From Bradyrhizobium sp. SZCCT0153 (GTDB lineage Bacteria; Pseudomonadota; Alphaproteobacteria; Rhizobiales; Xanthobacteraceae): a DNA stretch of 64,000 nucleotides. Below the pieces are notes generated by a model, which had not been told where the DNA came from, did no database searches, and saw only the letters and a program-made list of their open reading frames with translations. Where the stretch lies: contig NZ_JAFCKS010000003.1 in the NCBI RefSeq assembly GCF_018129995.1, positions 496,001 through 560,000 of the forward strand. Reading direction: 5' to 3'. Positions 28,962 through 36,640 of the stretch are shown piece after piece; positions within the stretch are counted from its first letter, which is position 1; each line of letters opens with the position of its first letter. Both the position numbers and the translations under genes were made by a program.

Positions 28962-30773
28962 ATGCGCCATTTGCTCAGACTTGGTCCGCTTCTCCTCGCT
29001 CTCACGCTGCTGTTCGGCGCCGGGCCTGCGTTCGCCGGAAAGCGCGTGGCGCTGGTGATCGCCAACTCGGCCTATCAGCACGCGCCGTCGCTCGCCAATC
29101 CCGTCAACGACGGCACGGTGATGGCCAGGACGCTGAAGGAGGCCGGCTTCGACATCGTGGATTCCCGGCATGACCTGTCGGCGCTGGAGACGAGGCGTGT
29201 GTTGCGCGAATTCGCCGACGCAACCCGCGATGCCGATATCGCCGTGGTCTACTATGCCGGCCACGGCATCGAGGTCGAAGGCTCGAACTATCTGATCCCC
29301 GTCGACGCCAAGCTCGAGCGCGACACCGACGTGTTTGACGAGGCGCTGTCGCTCGACCGCGTTCTGGTCGCGGTCGAACCCGCAAAACAGCTTCGCCTCG
29401 TGATCCTGGACGCCTGCCGCGACAATCCGTTCGGCAAGACCATGAAGCGCACGATTGCCTCGCGCGGTATCGGCCGCGGCCTCGCCCAGGTCGAGCCGAC
29501 CAGCTCCAACACGCTGATCGCCTATTCGGCCAAGGCCGGTTTCACGGCGCAGGACGGCGACGGCGCCAACAGCCCCTTTACCGTGGCGCTGTCGAAGCAC
29601 CTGACGACGCCCGGCCTCGACGTCCGCCGCGCCTTCGGCTTCGTGCGCGACGACGTGCTCAAGTCGACGGGTAACAAGCAGGAACCGTTCGTCTACGGCT
29701 CGCTCGGTGGCGACGACGTGCCGCTGGTGCCGGTCAAGGTGACGGCTGCCGCTGCGCCCGCGCCGAATCCTCAGGCCGACATCCGCCGCGATTACGAGCT
29801 CGCGCTCCAGGTCGGCAACAGGCCGGCATGGGACGCGTTTCTCGCCCAGCACCCCGACGGCTTCTATGCCAGCCTCGCCAAGCTTCAGCTCGAGAAAATC
29901 AGCGCCGAGCAGGTCCATGCGGCGGCGACGGAAAAGGCCAAGCAGGCCGAGGCTGAACGAGATCGTCTTGCCGCGCTTGGCGCGCAGAAGGATGCGCAGG
30001 CCAAGGCTGCGGCCGATGCAAAGGCCGCGGAGCAGGTGCAACTCGCCGCGCAGAAAGCCAAGGAACAGGCACAGCAGCAGGCGGCCGCCGCCGAGCAGCA
30101 GCGCGTCAATCTCGCCGCAACGGCGCCGAGTGCTGCGCCAGCCAGCACGGCGAGCCCCTCAGGCACCAACGTTGCTTCGCTGACACCGGCCACTGCGCCG
30201 GCCGATCTCAACCGTTCCGTGCAGACTGAGCTCGGCCGCGTCGGCTGCTTCTCCGGCGCCGCCGACGGCAACTGGAACACGTCCGCGCAGCGGTCGCTGT
30301 CGCAGTTCAACCGCTATGCTGGCACCAAGCTCGACGTGAAGGTGGCAAGCACCGATGCGCTCGACACCGTCAAGTCAAAACCGTCGCGCGTCTGCCCGCT
30401 GGTGTGCGAGCACGGCTTCAAGGTCGACGGCGACAAGTGCACCAGGATCGTTTGCGGCGATGGCTTCGCGCTGAACGACGACAACGAATGCGAGAAGAAG
30501 CGTGCCGCAAAGCCGACGACTTCCAAGCCCGCGACCTCGCGACGTGACGACAGCGAGGATCGTCAGGCAAAGAAGCGCGTGCAGACGGGCTCCGCCGGAG
30601 GGTATGGCTCAGGCATCGCGGGCGCCGCGGCCGGCGCTGGTCGCGCCTCGGGCGGCAGTGGTCAGATTTATTGCAACGATCTTCTCTGCCGTCCGGTCCA
30701 GCGCGGCTGCCACCTCGTATATCGCGGTGGCGGCGGCCCTCACGTTGATGCCAATGCCGAGGTCTGCAACTGA
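28962..30773 (+). CDS. Secreted caspase-fold (peptidase C14 / metacaspase-like) protein with Cys-rich C-terminus
   Basis: 603-residue protein. A signal peptide ends near AFA-GK (residue 25). The caspase p20-type domain (about 27-250) keeps the catalytic dyad His101 (YYAGHGIEVEG) and Cys152 (LDACRDNPF). An Ala/Lys/Glu/Gln-rich coiled-coil region (about 305-380), Ala/Ser/Thr linker and a domain with paired cysteines (VCPLVCEHGF, KCTRIVCGDGF, NECEKK) follow. The tail has four more Cys (IYCNDLLCRP, GCHLVY, EVCN). Even numbers of Cys fit a periplasmic, disulfide-bonded protein. Bradyrhizobia often carry several such orthocaspase-like genes; function unknown. Confidence 0.88.
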   Translation: MRHLLRLGPLLLALTLLFGAGPAFAGKRVALVIANSAYQHAPSLANPVNDGTVMARTLKEAGFDIVDSRHDLSALETRRVLREFADATRDADIAVVYYAGHGIEVEGSNYLIPVDAKLERDTDVFDEALSLDRVLVAVEPAKQLRLVILDACRDNPFGKTMKRTIASRGIGRGLAQVEPTSSNTLIAYSAKAGFTAQDGDGANSPFTVALSKHLTTPGLDVRRAFGFVRDDVLKSTGNKQEPFVYGSLGGDDVPLVPVKVTAAAAPAPNPQADIRRDYELALQVGNRPAWDAFLAQHPDGFYASLAKLQLEKISAEQVHAAATEKAKQAEAERDRLAALGAQKDAQAKAAADAKAAEQVQLAAQKAKEQAQQQAAAAEQQRVNLAATAPSAAPASTASPSGTNVASLTPATAPADLNRSVQTELGRVGCFSGAADGNWNTSAQRSLSQFNRYAGTKLDVKVASTDALDTVKSKPSRVCPLVCEHGFKVDGDKCTRIVCGDGFALNDDNECEKKRAAKPTTSKPATSRRDDSEDRQAKKRVQTGSAGGYGSGIAGAAAGAGRASGGSGQIYCNDLLCRPVQRGCHLVYRGGGGPHVDANAEVCN

Positions 30774-30826
30774 GGGCACTGCGTCCCTCGACATTGTCCG
30801 GCGAAGCCGTGACAATGTCGCTGGGA

Positions 30827-31516
30827 TCAGGTCGCGATCGCGCTCGCCGCGATGTTTACCGTCAGCGCCAGCAGCGCCGTGTTGTAGATGAAGGATACGA
30901 TGCCGTGCGCCGTGGCGGTGCGGCGGATGGTCTTGTCGGTGATGCCGACGTCGGAGACCTGTGCGGTCATTCCGATCACGAACGAAAAATAGACGAAGTC
31001 CCAATAATCGGCGTGATCTTCCTTGTCGCCGCTCGGAAACTGAAGACCGCCCGGCTCGGCGTGGCGGTAGTAATCATGCGCGTAATGCAGCGCGAAAGTC
31101 GTGTGCACGGCGGCCCAGGACAGCGCGATGGTGGTGATCGCGATGGTCAGCTCCGCCGCGCCGCGATGGGTGCCAAGTTCGACCACGATCGCTGCGATGC
31201 TGGCGAACGCGCCGATTGCCGTCACCAGCAGGATCACGAAGCGGCCGTCGTCCTGCATCGCGGCGCTACGGCGGATGTGCTCGTGGTCGTTGCACAGCAT
31301 CATCGCATAGACCAGCACGAGATAAACCGCGATCAGCGCATCCCAGCCGAGCACGAGCCGCGTCGTCAGCCGGGGTGAGCCCGGCGCGAGCAGGCAGACG
31401 AGGACGCCGATACCGAGCGAGATGAACGTCCGCGGCCGGGCGTAAATCAGCCGCATCGGCCGCGACATCTGGCGGAAGCGGACGAGGGCGGGATCCTCTT
31501 TGTTGCCGCCCGTCAT
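30827..31516 (-). CDS. DUF1345 membrane protein
   Basis: 229-residue protein with about five membrane segments, for example LGIGVLVCLLAP, LIAVYLVLVYAMMLC, FVILLVTAIGAFASIAAIVVE and the C-terminal FIYNTALLALTVNIAASAI. The central YWDFVYFSFVIGMTAQVSDV is the characteristic stretch of DUF1345 proteins. Function is unknown. The open frame continues far upstream through ispA in another frame; the ATG at 31516, seven bases after the ispA stop, is the sensible start and implies cotranscription with ispA. Confidence 0.85.
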   Translation of the reverse strand: MTGGNKEDPALVRFRQMSRPMRLIYARPRTFISLGIGVLVCLLAPGSPRLTTRLVLGWDALIAVYLVLVYAMMLCNDHEHIRRSAAMQDDGRFVILLVTAIGAFASIAAIVVELGTHRGAAELTIAITTIALSWAAVHTTFALHYAHDYYRHAEPGGLQFPSGDKEDHADYWDFVYFSFVIGMTAQVSDVGITDKTIRRTATAHGIVSFIYNTALLALTVNIAASAIAT

Positions 31517-31523
31517 CGCGTGG

Positions 31524-32447
31524 CTAGTTCTTCCGCTCGGCCACGAAGCGCGCCGCGGCTTGCAGCACTGCGGCGCGGTCGCCGAAGATTGACACGGCGC
31601 TGTCGGCTCGCGCGAGCAGGTCGCGCACGCGCTGCTTGGCGCCCTCGATGCCGAGCTGGGTGACGAAGGTGGTCTTGCCGAGCGCGGCGTCCTGGCCCGA
31701 CGGCTTGCCCAGCGCAGCCGCGTCGCCTTCCACGTCGAGCAGGTCGTCGGCGATCTGGAAGGCCTCGCCAAGTGCGCGGCCGTAATCGTCGAGCGCCTGA
31801 TATTCCTTTTGCGAGGCCTGGCCGAGGATCGCTCCGGCGATGCAGCCATAGCGCAGCAATGCGCCGGTCTTCATCTGCTGGAGACGGGCGACATCGACCG
31901 GCTCGCGGTCGCCGAAACGGCCTTCCCCGGCAAGATCGAGGATCTGGCCGCCGACCATGCCGCCGATGCCGGCGCAGCGCGCCAGCGCGCGCGTCAGCAG
32001 CAGCCGCACATTGGCGTCGCGGTGGATCTCGTCGCGGGTGATGATGTCGAAGGCGAGCGTCAACAGGCCGTCGCCCGCGAGGATCGCGGTCGCGTCATCG
32101 GTCTTCTTGTGCAGGGTGGGGCGGCCGCGGCGCAGGTCCGAATTGTCCATCGCCGGCAGATCGTCATGGATCAGTGAGTAGCAGTGGATGCATTCGAGCG
32201 CGGCACCGGCGAGCAGCGCCGCCTCGCGCGGCACGCCGAACACGGCCGCGCTCTCGACCACAAGGAACGGTCGCAGGCGCTTGCCGCCGTTCAGGCTCGA
32301 ATAGCGCATTGCGTCCATCAGTCGCTTGGGCCGGGCGATCTCATCGGGCAGGATGTCGTCCGCCAACAGGCGCCCGAGCAGGGCCTCGGTGTCATCAGCG
32401 GTCTTGTCCAGACGTTTGGCGAAATCGGACGGGGACGTGCCGGTCAT
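31524..32447 (-). CDS. ispA: (2E,6E)-farnesyl diphosphate synthase / polyprenyl synthetase
   Basis: 307-residue prenyl transferase that condenses IPP with DMAPP and GPP. First Asp-rich motif DDLPAMD at residues 95-101, second ADDLLD at 233-238; GGKRLRP (54-60) binds IPP. The size of the residues just before the first motif (HCYSLIHDD) fits a farnesyl product, but geranylgeranyl cannot be excluded. ATG 32447 has GGAG at a suitable distance; an upstream GTG/ATG at 32483 would add 12 residues. The gene is divergent from mtgA. Confidence 0.92.
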   Translation of the reverse strand: MTGTSPSDFAKRLDKTADDTEALLGRLLADDILPDEIARPKRLMDAMRYSSLNGGKRLRPFLVVESAAVFGVPREAALLAGAALECIHCYSLIHDDLPAMDNSDLRRGRPTLHKKTDDATAILAGDGLLTLAFDIITRDEIHRDANVRLLLTRALARCAGIGGMVGGQILDLAGEGRFGDREPVDVARLQQMKTGALLRYGCIAGAILGQASQKEYQALDDYGRALGEAFQIADDLLDVEGDAAALGKPSGQDAALGKTTFVTQLGIEGAKQRVRDLLARADSAVSIFGDRAAVLQAAARFVAERKN

Positions 32448-32608
32448 CAAGAAGGGCTCCAGAACCAAAATTCGGCGGGACAATCCTTTATGCGCCCGCT
32501 TCAGTCAATCGTTTGGAAGGGCTAAAAAGCGCTGGAAAAGGCCCGAATTATCACAGACTTAATGGCGAGAGCCGTGGCCGCGTTTCATTTTGCGCCGGGA
32601 AGGTCGAT

Positions 32609-33283
32609 TTGCGCATCGTCAAAATCCTGCTGGTAGCGCTCGCGGTCGTGGCTCTCGCGCCCTATGTGATTGCGCCGTTCTACCGCACCGGCCATCCGGT
32701 TTCGACGCTGATGGCCTGGCGAAGCTTGCGGGGCGCGCCGATGCATCGGGAATGGATCGATCTGGCGGCGATGTCGGCCTCACTGCCGCGATCGGCGGTG
32801 GCGGCCGAGGATGCCCATTTCTGCAAGCATCACGGCATCGATTGGGGCGCGCTGCGCGAGGCGATCGACGACGCGAACGAAGACGGTACGCCGTTCCGGG
32901 GCGCCTCGACGATCACCCAGCAGGTCGCAAAAAACCTGTTCCTGTGGCAGGGGCGGGACTTCGTCCGCAAGGCGCTGGAATTCCCGTTGGCGCTGTGGAT
33001 CGACTTCGTCCTGCCCAAGGCGCGGATCCTGGAGATCTACCTCAACATCGCCGAGCTGGGACCGCAGGGCCAGTTCGGGGTGGAGACCGCCAGCGCCTAT
33101 GCCTTCGGCAAGTCGGCGGCCAACCTGTCCCCCCGGGAAGCCGCCCTTCTGGCCTCGATCCTGCCGAATCCGGTCAAACGCAGCGCCAGGACCCCTGGAC
33201 CGGGTGTCAGGCGCCTGGCCGGGACCTATGTTGCCAGGGCGCAGGCCAGCTCGCTTTCGACCTGTTGGCGGGAAAATCGCTGA
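32609..33283 (+). CDS. mtgA: Monofunctional biosynthetic peptidoglycan transglycosylase
   Basis: 224-residue inner-membrane glycosyltransferase (GT51) that polymerises lipid II without a transpeptidase domain. One N-terminal anchor ([20 protein letters not shown]) is followed by the catalytic Glu67 in [16 protein letters not shown] and the family motifs [14 protein letters not shown] and [14 protein letters not shown]. The start is taken as TTG 32609 because GGGAAGG lies just before it and it gives a short basic lead to the anchor; the much longer open frame reads into ispA antisense. Adjacent rpmF downstream is a common order in this group. Confidence 0.9.
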   Translation: MRIVKILLVALAVVALAPYVIAPFYRTGHPVSTLMAWRSLRGAPMHREWIDLAAMSASLPRSAVAAEDAHFCKHHGIDWGALREAIDDANEDGTPFRGASTITQQVAKNLFLWQGRDFVRKALEFPLALWIDFVLPKARILEIYLNIAELGPQGQFGVETASAYAFGKSAANLSPREAALLASILPNPVKRSARTPGPGVRRLAGTYVARAQASSLSTCWRENR

Positions 33284-33446
33284 TTTCTGGCCCTTTCCGG
33301 ACGTATTTTCCGGTCCAAGAGCCTAGCTTTAGGGCCAGCCTTCCTCTATAAGCGCGGCCTTGATCGGCATTCCGCTCGCCCCGTTTGGGTGCTGAGCCGT
33401 CCTGTGGACGATGCCCTGATGACACCAATCCCTAGAGGATATTGAA

Positions 33447-33629
33447 ATGGCCGTTCCGAGAAGAAAAACCTCGCCGTCGCGCCGTGGCATGCGCCGCTCG
33501 GCAGACGCCATCAAGAAGCCGACCTATGTGGAAGACAAGGACTCCGGCGAGCTCCGTCGTCCGCATCATCTCGACCTCAAGACCGGCATGTACAAGGGCC
33601 GTCAGGTCCTGAAGAAGAAAGAGTCCTGA
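33447..33629 (+). CDS. rpmF: 50S ribosomal protein L32
   Basis: 60-residue basic ribosomal protein of the large subunit. [17 protein letters not shown] is the diagnostic start of L32. As in other alphaproteobacteria the Zn-binding cysteines are absent (C- form). AGAGGATATTGAA before the ATG supplies the ribosome binding site. The 163 bases between mtgA and this gene contain no other gene and probably its promoter. Confidence 0.97.
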   Translation: MAVPRRKTSPSRRGMRRSADAIKKPTYVEDKDSGELRRPHHLDLKTGMYKGRQVLKKKES

Positions 33630-33772
33630 GTTAAGGATCTTTCTCCGGGCGGGATCATTTCGCCTGCCTGATTTCGGCCAACCCATGAGATATGACGGTG
33701 ACGGCGGCGGAGCGAATGCTTCGCCGCCGCATTGTCCTGTCTGGATATCTTGATCGAGAAGGCATTTCGCCG

Positions 33773-34411
33773 ATGGTCGGTTTCCCGCTGCTCCTGATCC
33801 CGCTCGCGGTCTACAATATCATCGCCTTCCTGATGCCGAGCGTGTCCTTTACGGACGTGCTGTTCAAGGTGCCCATGATCACGGGCGAGGCCTGGCCGGT
33901 CACGCTCGCCGACGTGATGCTCGCGCTCGGAATCGTGCTGCTGCTGCTCGAGGTGGTGAAGGGCGCGCGGCCGGGCGCGAGATTCCTGATGGATCATTTG
34001 CTGTCGCTGATCGTGTTTGGCGCGGCTGCGGCCGAATTCGTGATGTGGCCGAAATTCGGCAACTCCACCTATTTCCTGCTGGTGCTGCTCGCGATGGCCG
34101 ATTTCCTCGGCGGCATCGCCCAGCGCACGCGCCGCCGCGTCGCCTATGCCGGCGAGACGACAGCGCCCGCTTCGCGCAAGGCCAGGCGTCAGGCCGAAGC
34201 GCCGGCCGATGAAGCCGTCGCCGAGCCCAAGTTCGAGCCGCTGATTGCGCCGCAACCGGCACCGGTGGCGCCGCCCGCGCCCACTGCGCAGTCGGTCGCC
34301 GAATCCGTGCTGATGGACCACCCGGCGCCGAAGCCCGTCCAGAGCATGCCTTCGCCGGATTTGCAGCCGGGCAACGGCACGCCGCCGTCTCCCGACGCGC
34401 CGCCGCGCTGA
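33773..34411 (+). CDS. Four-helix membrane protein with proline/alanine-rich tail, unknown function
   Basis: 212-residue protein: four hydrophobic segments (VGFPLLLIPLAVYNIIAFL, LADVMLALGIVLLLLEVV, LLSLIVFGAAAAEFVMW, YFLLVLLAMADFLGGIA) then a cytoplasmic or periplasmic tail of about 90 residues rich in Pro and Ala (for example PQPAPVAPPAPTAQ). No known domain recognised. ATG 33773 has GAGAAGG ten bases upstream and removes an unlikely 27-residue basic lead, so it is preferred over ATG 33692. Confidence 0.65.
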   Translation: MVGFPLLLIPLAVYNIIAFLMPSVSFTDVLFKVPMITGEAWPVTLADVMLALGIVLLLLEVVKGARPGARFLMDHLLSLIVFGAAAAEFVMWPKFGNSTYFLLVLLAMADFLGGIAQRTRRRVAYAGETTAPASRKARRQAEAPADEAVAEPKFEPLIAPQPAPVAPPAPTAQSVAESVLMDHPAPKPVQSMPSPDLQPGNGTPPSPDAPPR

Positions 34412-34417
34412 TCGGCC

Positions 34418-34678
34418 TCAAGCCACCTGTCGCGTCCGCGCGCTGACGCTTCCCAGCGGATGCTTGCTGCCATAGGCCATCTGCGCGTCTTCGGAAGACG
34501 CGCAGCGGAGCCGGTTCGTCTGCGGCAGGTGCTCGGCATTGGCGATCAGCTGGGTGACGAAGCTCGAATCGGGGCGCGACAGCGGCGCCTTGTTGGCCAA
34601 GCGCAGAAGCGGCAGCAGCGGCACCAGGGCCGTGCCCGTGCCGTTGTCCGCCTGGACCGATCGATCAGTACTGAACAT
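34418..34678 (-). CDS. Small conserved-looking protein of unknown function
   Basis: 86-residue protein beginning MFSTDRSVQADNGTGT. The core LSRPDSSFVTQLIANAEHLP followed by QTNRLRC and the ending ARTRQVA resembles short proteins I recall from many Bradyrhizobium genomes, which have no assigned role. The open frame extends to 34807, but the upstream part is basic and unconserved-looking. It is convergent with the membrane protein gene (6 bases apart) and divergent from the EAL gene. Assignment as real is moderate. Confidence 0.55.
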   Translation of the reverse strand: MFSTDRSVQADNGTGTALVPLLPLLRLANKAPLSRPDSSFVTQLIANAEHLPQTNRLRCASSEDAQMAYGSKHPLGSVSARTRQVA

Positions 34679-34898
34679 CGCAATCACCGTTGGTCCGGCG
34701 AGCCTGTCGCGTTTCGGAACGCTGGCGCCGGTGCGTGTCACGTACTCGCAAGGCCTATGCCGGCCGGGCCGGTTTGGTTCCGCAGGCCTGCAGAACGTGG
34801 TTTCCAAATTGTTTATGAACTTTGCCTAGGGTCAAAGGCGAATCTGGCTCTATCCTGTGCCGACCCAGGACTCTCCGCTGTCCCGAAACGAGGCGATT

Positions 34899-36593
34899 TT
34901 GACCCCCGCATTGCCGCAAGCCTCCGACATCCTGGCTGCTCTCGGCCAGGCCGTGTTCGCCTGGGACGTCGCCAGCGATGCCATCGTCTGGGGTGATCAG
35001 GCCAGTGCCATCTTCCCCGGCATTCCCGCCGAGCGGCTGGCCACCGGCGCCGAGTTCGCCAAGCTGATCGAGCCCGCGCAATCGCTGCGGACCGCGGCGC
35101 TGGCGCAAACCTCCGCCGTACATGGCGCCGACGGCACGCCCTACCGGGTCGAATATGGCGTACGCTTGAGCGCCGCCGATCCCGTGGTCTGGATCGAGGA
35201 GACCGGGCGCTGGTTCGCCGGGCCCGACGGCCGCCCGGTGCGTGCGATCGGCTCCGTCCGCATCAACAATGAGCGCCACGCCCGCGACGAGGAATTGACG
35301 AAGCTGGCCCGGCTCGATCCGCTGACCGGCGAGCTCAATCGTTCGCATCTGATCGCGGCGCTGGCCGAGGCGATCGAGGAGACGACCCGCTTCCGCTCGA
35401 CCGCGGCCTTCATGCTGGTCGGCATCGATCATCTCGCCCGCGTCAACGACGCCTTCGGCTTCGACGTTGCCGACGCCGTGATCCTCGACGTCGCCAAGCG
35501 CATTCGCGCGCGCCTGCGCGGCGGCGACGTGCTCGGGCGCTTCTCCGGCAACAAGTTCGGCCTGATCCTCAAGAACTGCACCGTCGACGACATGAACGTC
35601 GCCGCCGAGCGCTTCCTCGCCGGCATCCGCGACGAGGTTGTGCCGACCAAATCCGGCCCAGTCTCGGTCACCGCCTCGATCGGCGCGGTCAGCGTGCCGC
35701 GCTATGCCCGCAACACCGACGAGGCCGTCAATCGCGCCCACGAGACCCTGGACGCCGCGAAGCGGCGCCGCGTCGGCTCGTTCGCGGCCTGGCGCCCGGA
35801 TGCCGCGCGCGACGCCCAGCGCCGCGTCAACATCCGCGTCACCGACGAGATCGTCACCGCGCTGAACGAGCGCCGGATCAAGCTTGCCTATGAGCCGGTG
35901 GTTGCTGCCGCCTCGCGCGAGCGCGCGTTCCATGAATGCCTGGTGCGGATGGACCAGGGCGACGGCCAGGTGCTGCTGGCGCCCGACATCGTGCCGGTCG
36001 CCGAACGACTCGGCCTCATCCGCCTCGTCGATCATCGCGTGCTCGAGCTGGTGGTCGCCGAGCTCGCGGCCGCGCCCGACATCTGCCTCAGCCTCAACAT
36101 CTCGCCGGATACCACGATGGATCCGGACTGGTGGGCGGGCATCGAGTCTCTGATGCTGGCCCATCCCGGCGTTGCCGAACGGCTGATCGTCGAGATCACC
36201 GAGACGGTCGCGATCCAGGACATCGACGACGTGCGCGGCTTCGTCACCCGGCTGAAGAATTTCGGCAGCCGCATCGCCATCGACGATTTCGGCGCCGGCT
36301 ACACCTCGTTCCGGAATTTGCGCAAGCTCGGCGTCGATATCGTCAAGATCGACGGCGCCTTCGTGCAGAACATCACCCATTCGGCCGACGACCGCGCCTT
36401 CGTGCAGACCCTGATCGATCTCGCCCGCCGCCTCGACATCAAGACGGTCGCCGAATGGGTGCAGGACGAAGAAGCCGCAAACATGCTTCGCGACTGGGGC
36501 TGCGACTACATCCAGGGTCGCCTGATCGGGCTGGCGTCGGCCGAGCGGCCGTGGGGCACGCCGCCGGATAGCGCGCTGCCTGCGGCGGGGTAG
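34899..36593 (+). CDS. c-di-GMP phosphodiesterase with degenerate GGDEF domain and EAL domain
   Basis: About 564 residues: a PAS-like N-terminus (AALGQAVFAWDVASDAIVWG), a GGDEF-type domain in which the active-site loop reads GRFSGNKFGLIL instead of RxGGDEF, then an EAL domain. The EAL domain keeps the metal and catalytic residues: ECLVRM for the EALxR site, LNISP (Asn), EITET, IDDFGAGYTSF and VKIDG. It should therefore hydrolyse c-di-GMP, with the degenerate GGDEF perhaps binding GTP as a regulator. Start TTG 34899 (CGAGG just upstream) is preferred; GTG 34857 would add 14 residues. Convergent with the next gene. Confidence 0.87.
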   Translation: MTPALPQASDILAALGQAVFAWDVASDAIVWGDQASAIFPGIPAERLATGAEFAKLIEPAQSLRTAALAQTSAVHGADGTPYRVEYGVRLSAADPVVWIEETGRWFAGPDGRPVRAIGSVRINNERHARDEELTKLARLDPLTGELNRSHLIAALAEAIEETTRFRSTAAFMLVGIDHLARVNDAFGFDVADAVILDVAKRIRARLRGGDVLGRFSGNKFGLILKNCTVDDMNVAAERFLAGIRDEVVPTKSGPVSVTASIGAVSVPRYARNTDEAVNRAHETLDAAKRRRVGSFAAWRPDAARDAQRRVNIRVTDEIVTALNERRIKLAYEPVVAAASRERAFHECLVRMDQGDGQVLLAPDIVPVAERLGLIRLVDHRVLELVVAELAAAPDICLSLNISPDTTMDPDWWAGIESLMLAHPGVAERLIVEITETVAIQDIDDVRGFVTRLKNFGSRIAIDDFGAGYTSFRNLRKLGVDIVKIDGAFVQNITHSADDRAFVQTLIDLARRLDIKTVAEWVQDEEAANMLRDWGCDYIQGRLIGLASAERPWGTPPDSALPAAG

Positions 36594-36596
36594 GGA

Positions 36597-36611
36597 CCGC
36601 GCTTCGCGCGG
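36597..36611. repeat. Hairpin between convergent c-di-GMP genes
   Basis: CCGCGC-TTC-GCGCGG is a perfect 6-bp stem in the 47-base gap between the two convergent genes. It may help terminate transcription from both sides, but there is no T-run. Confidence 0.35.
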
Positions 36612-36640
36612 CTGCGAGCTAACCCACCCAACGCAGATCC

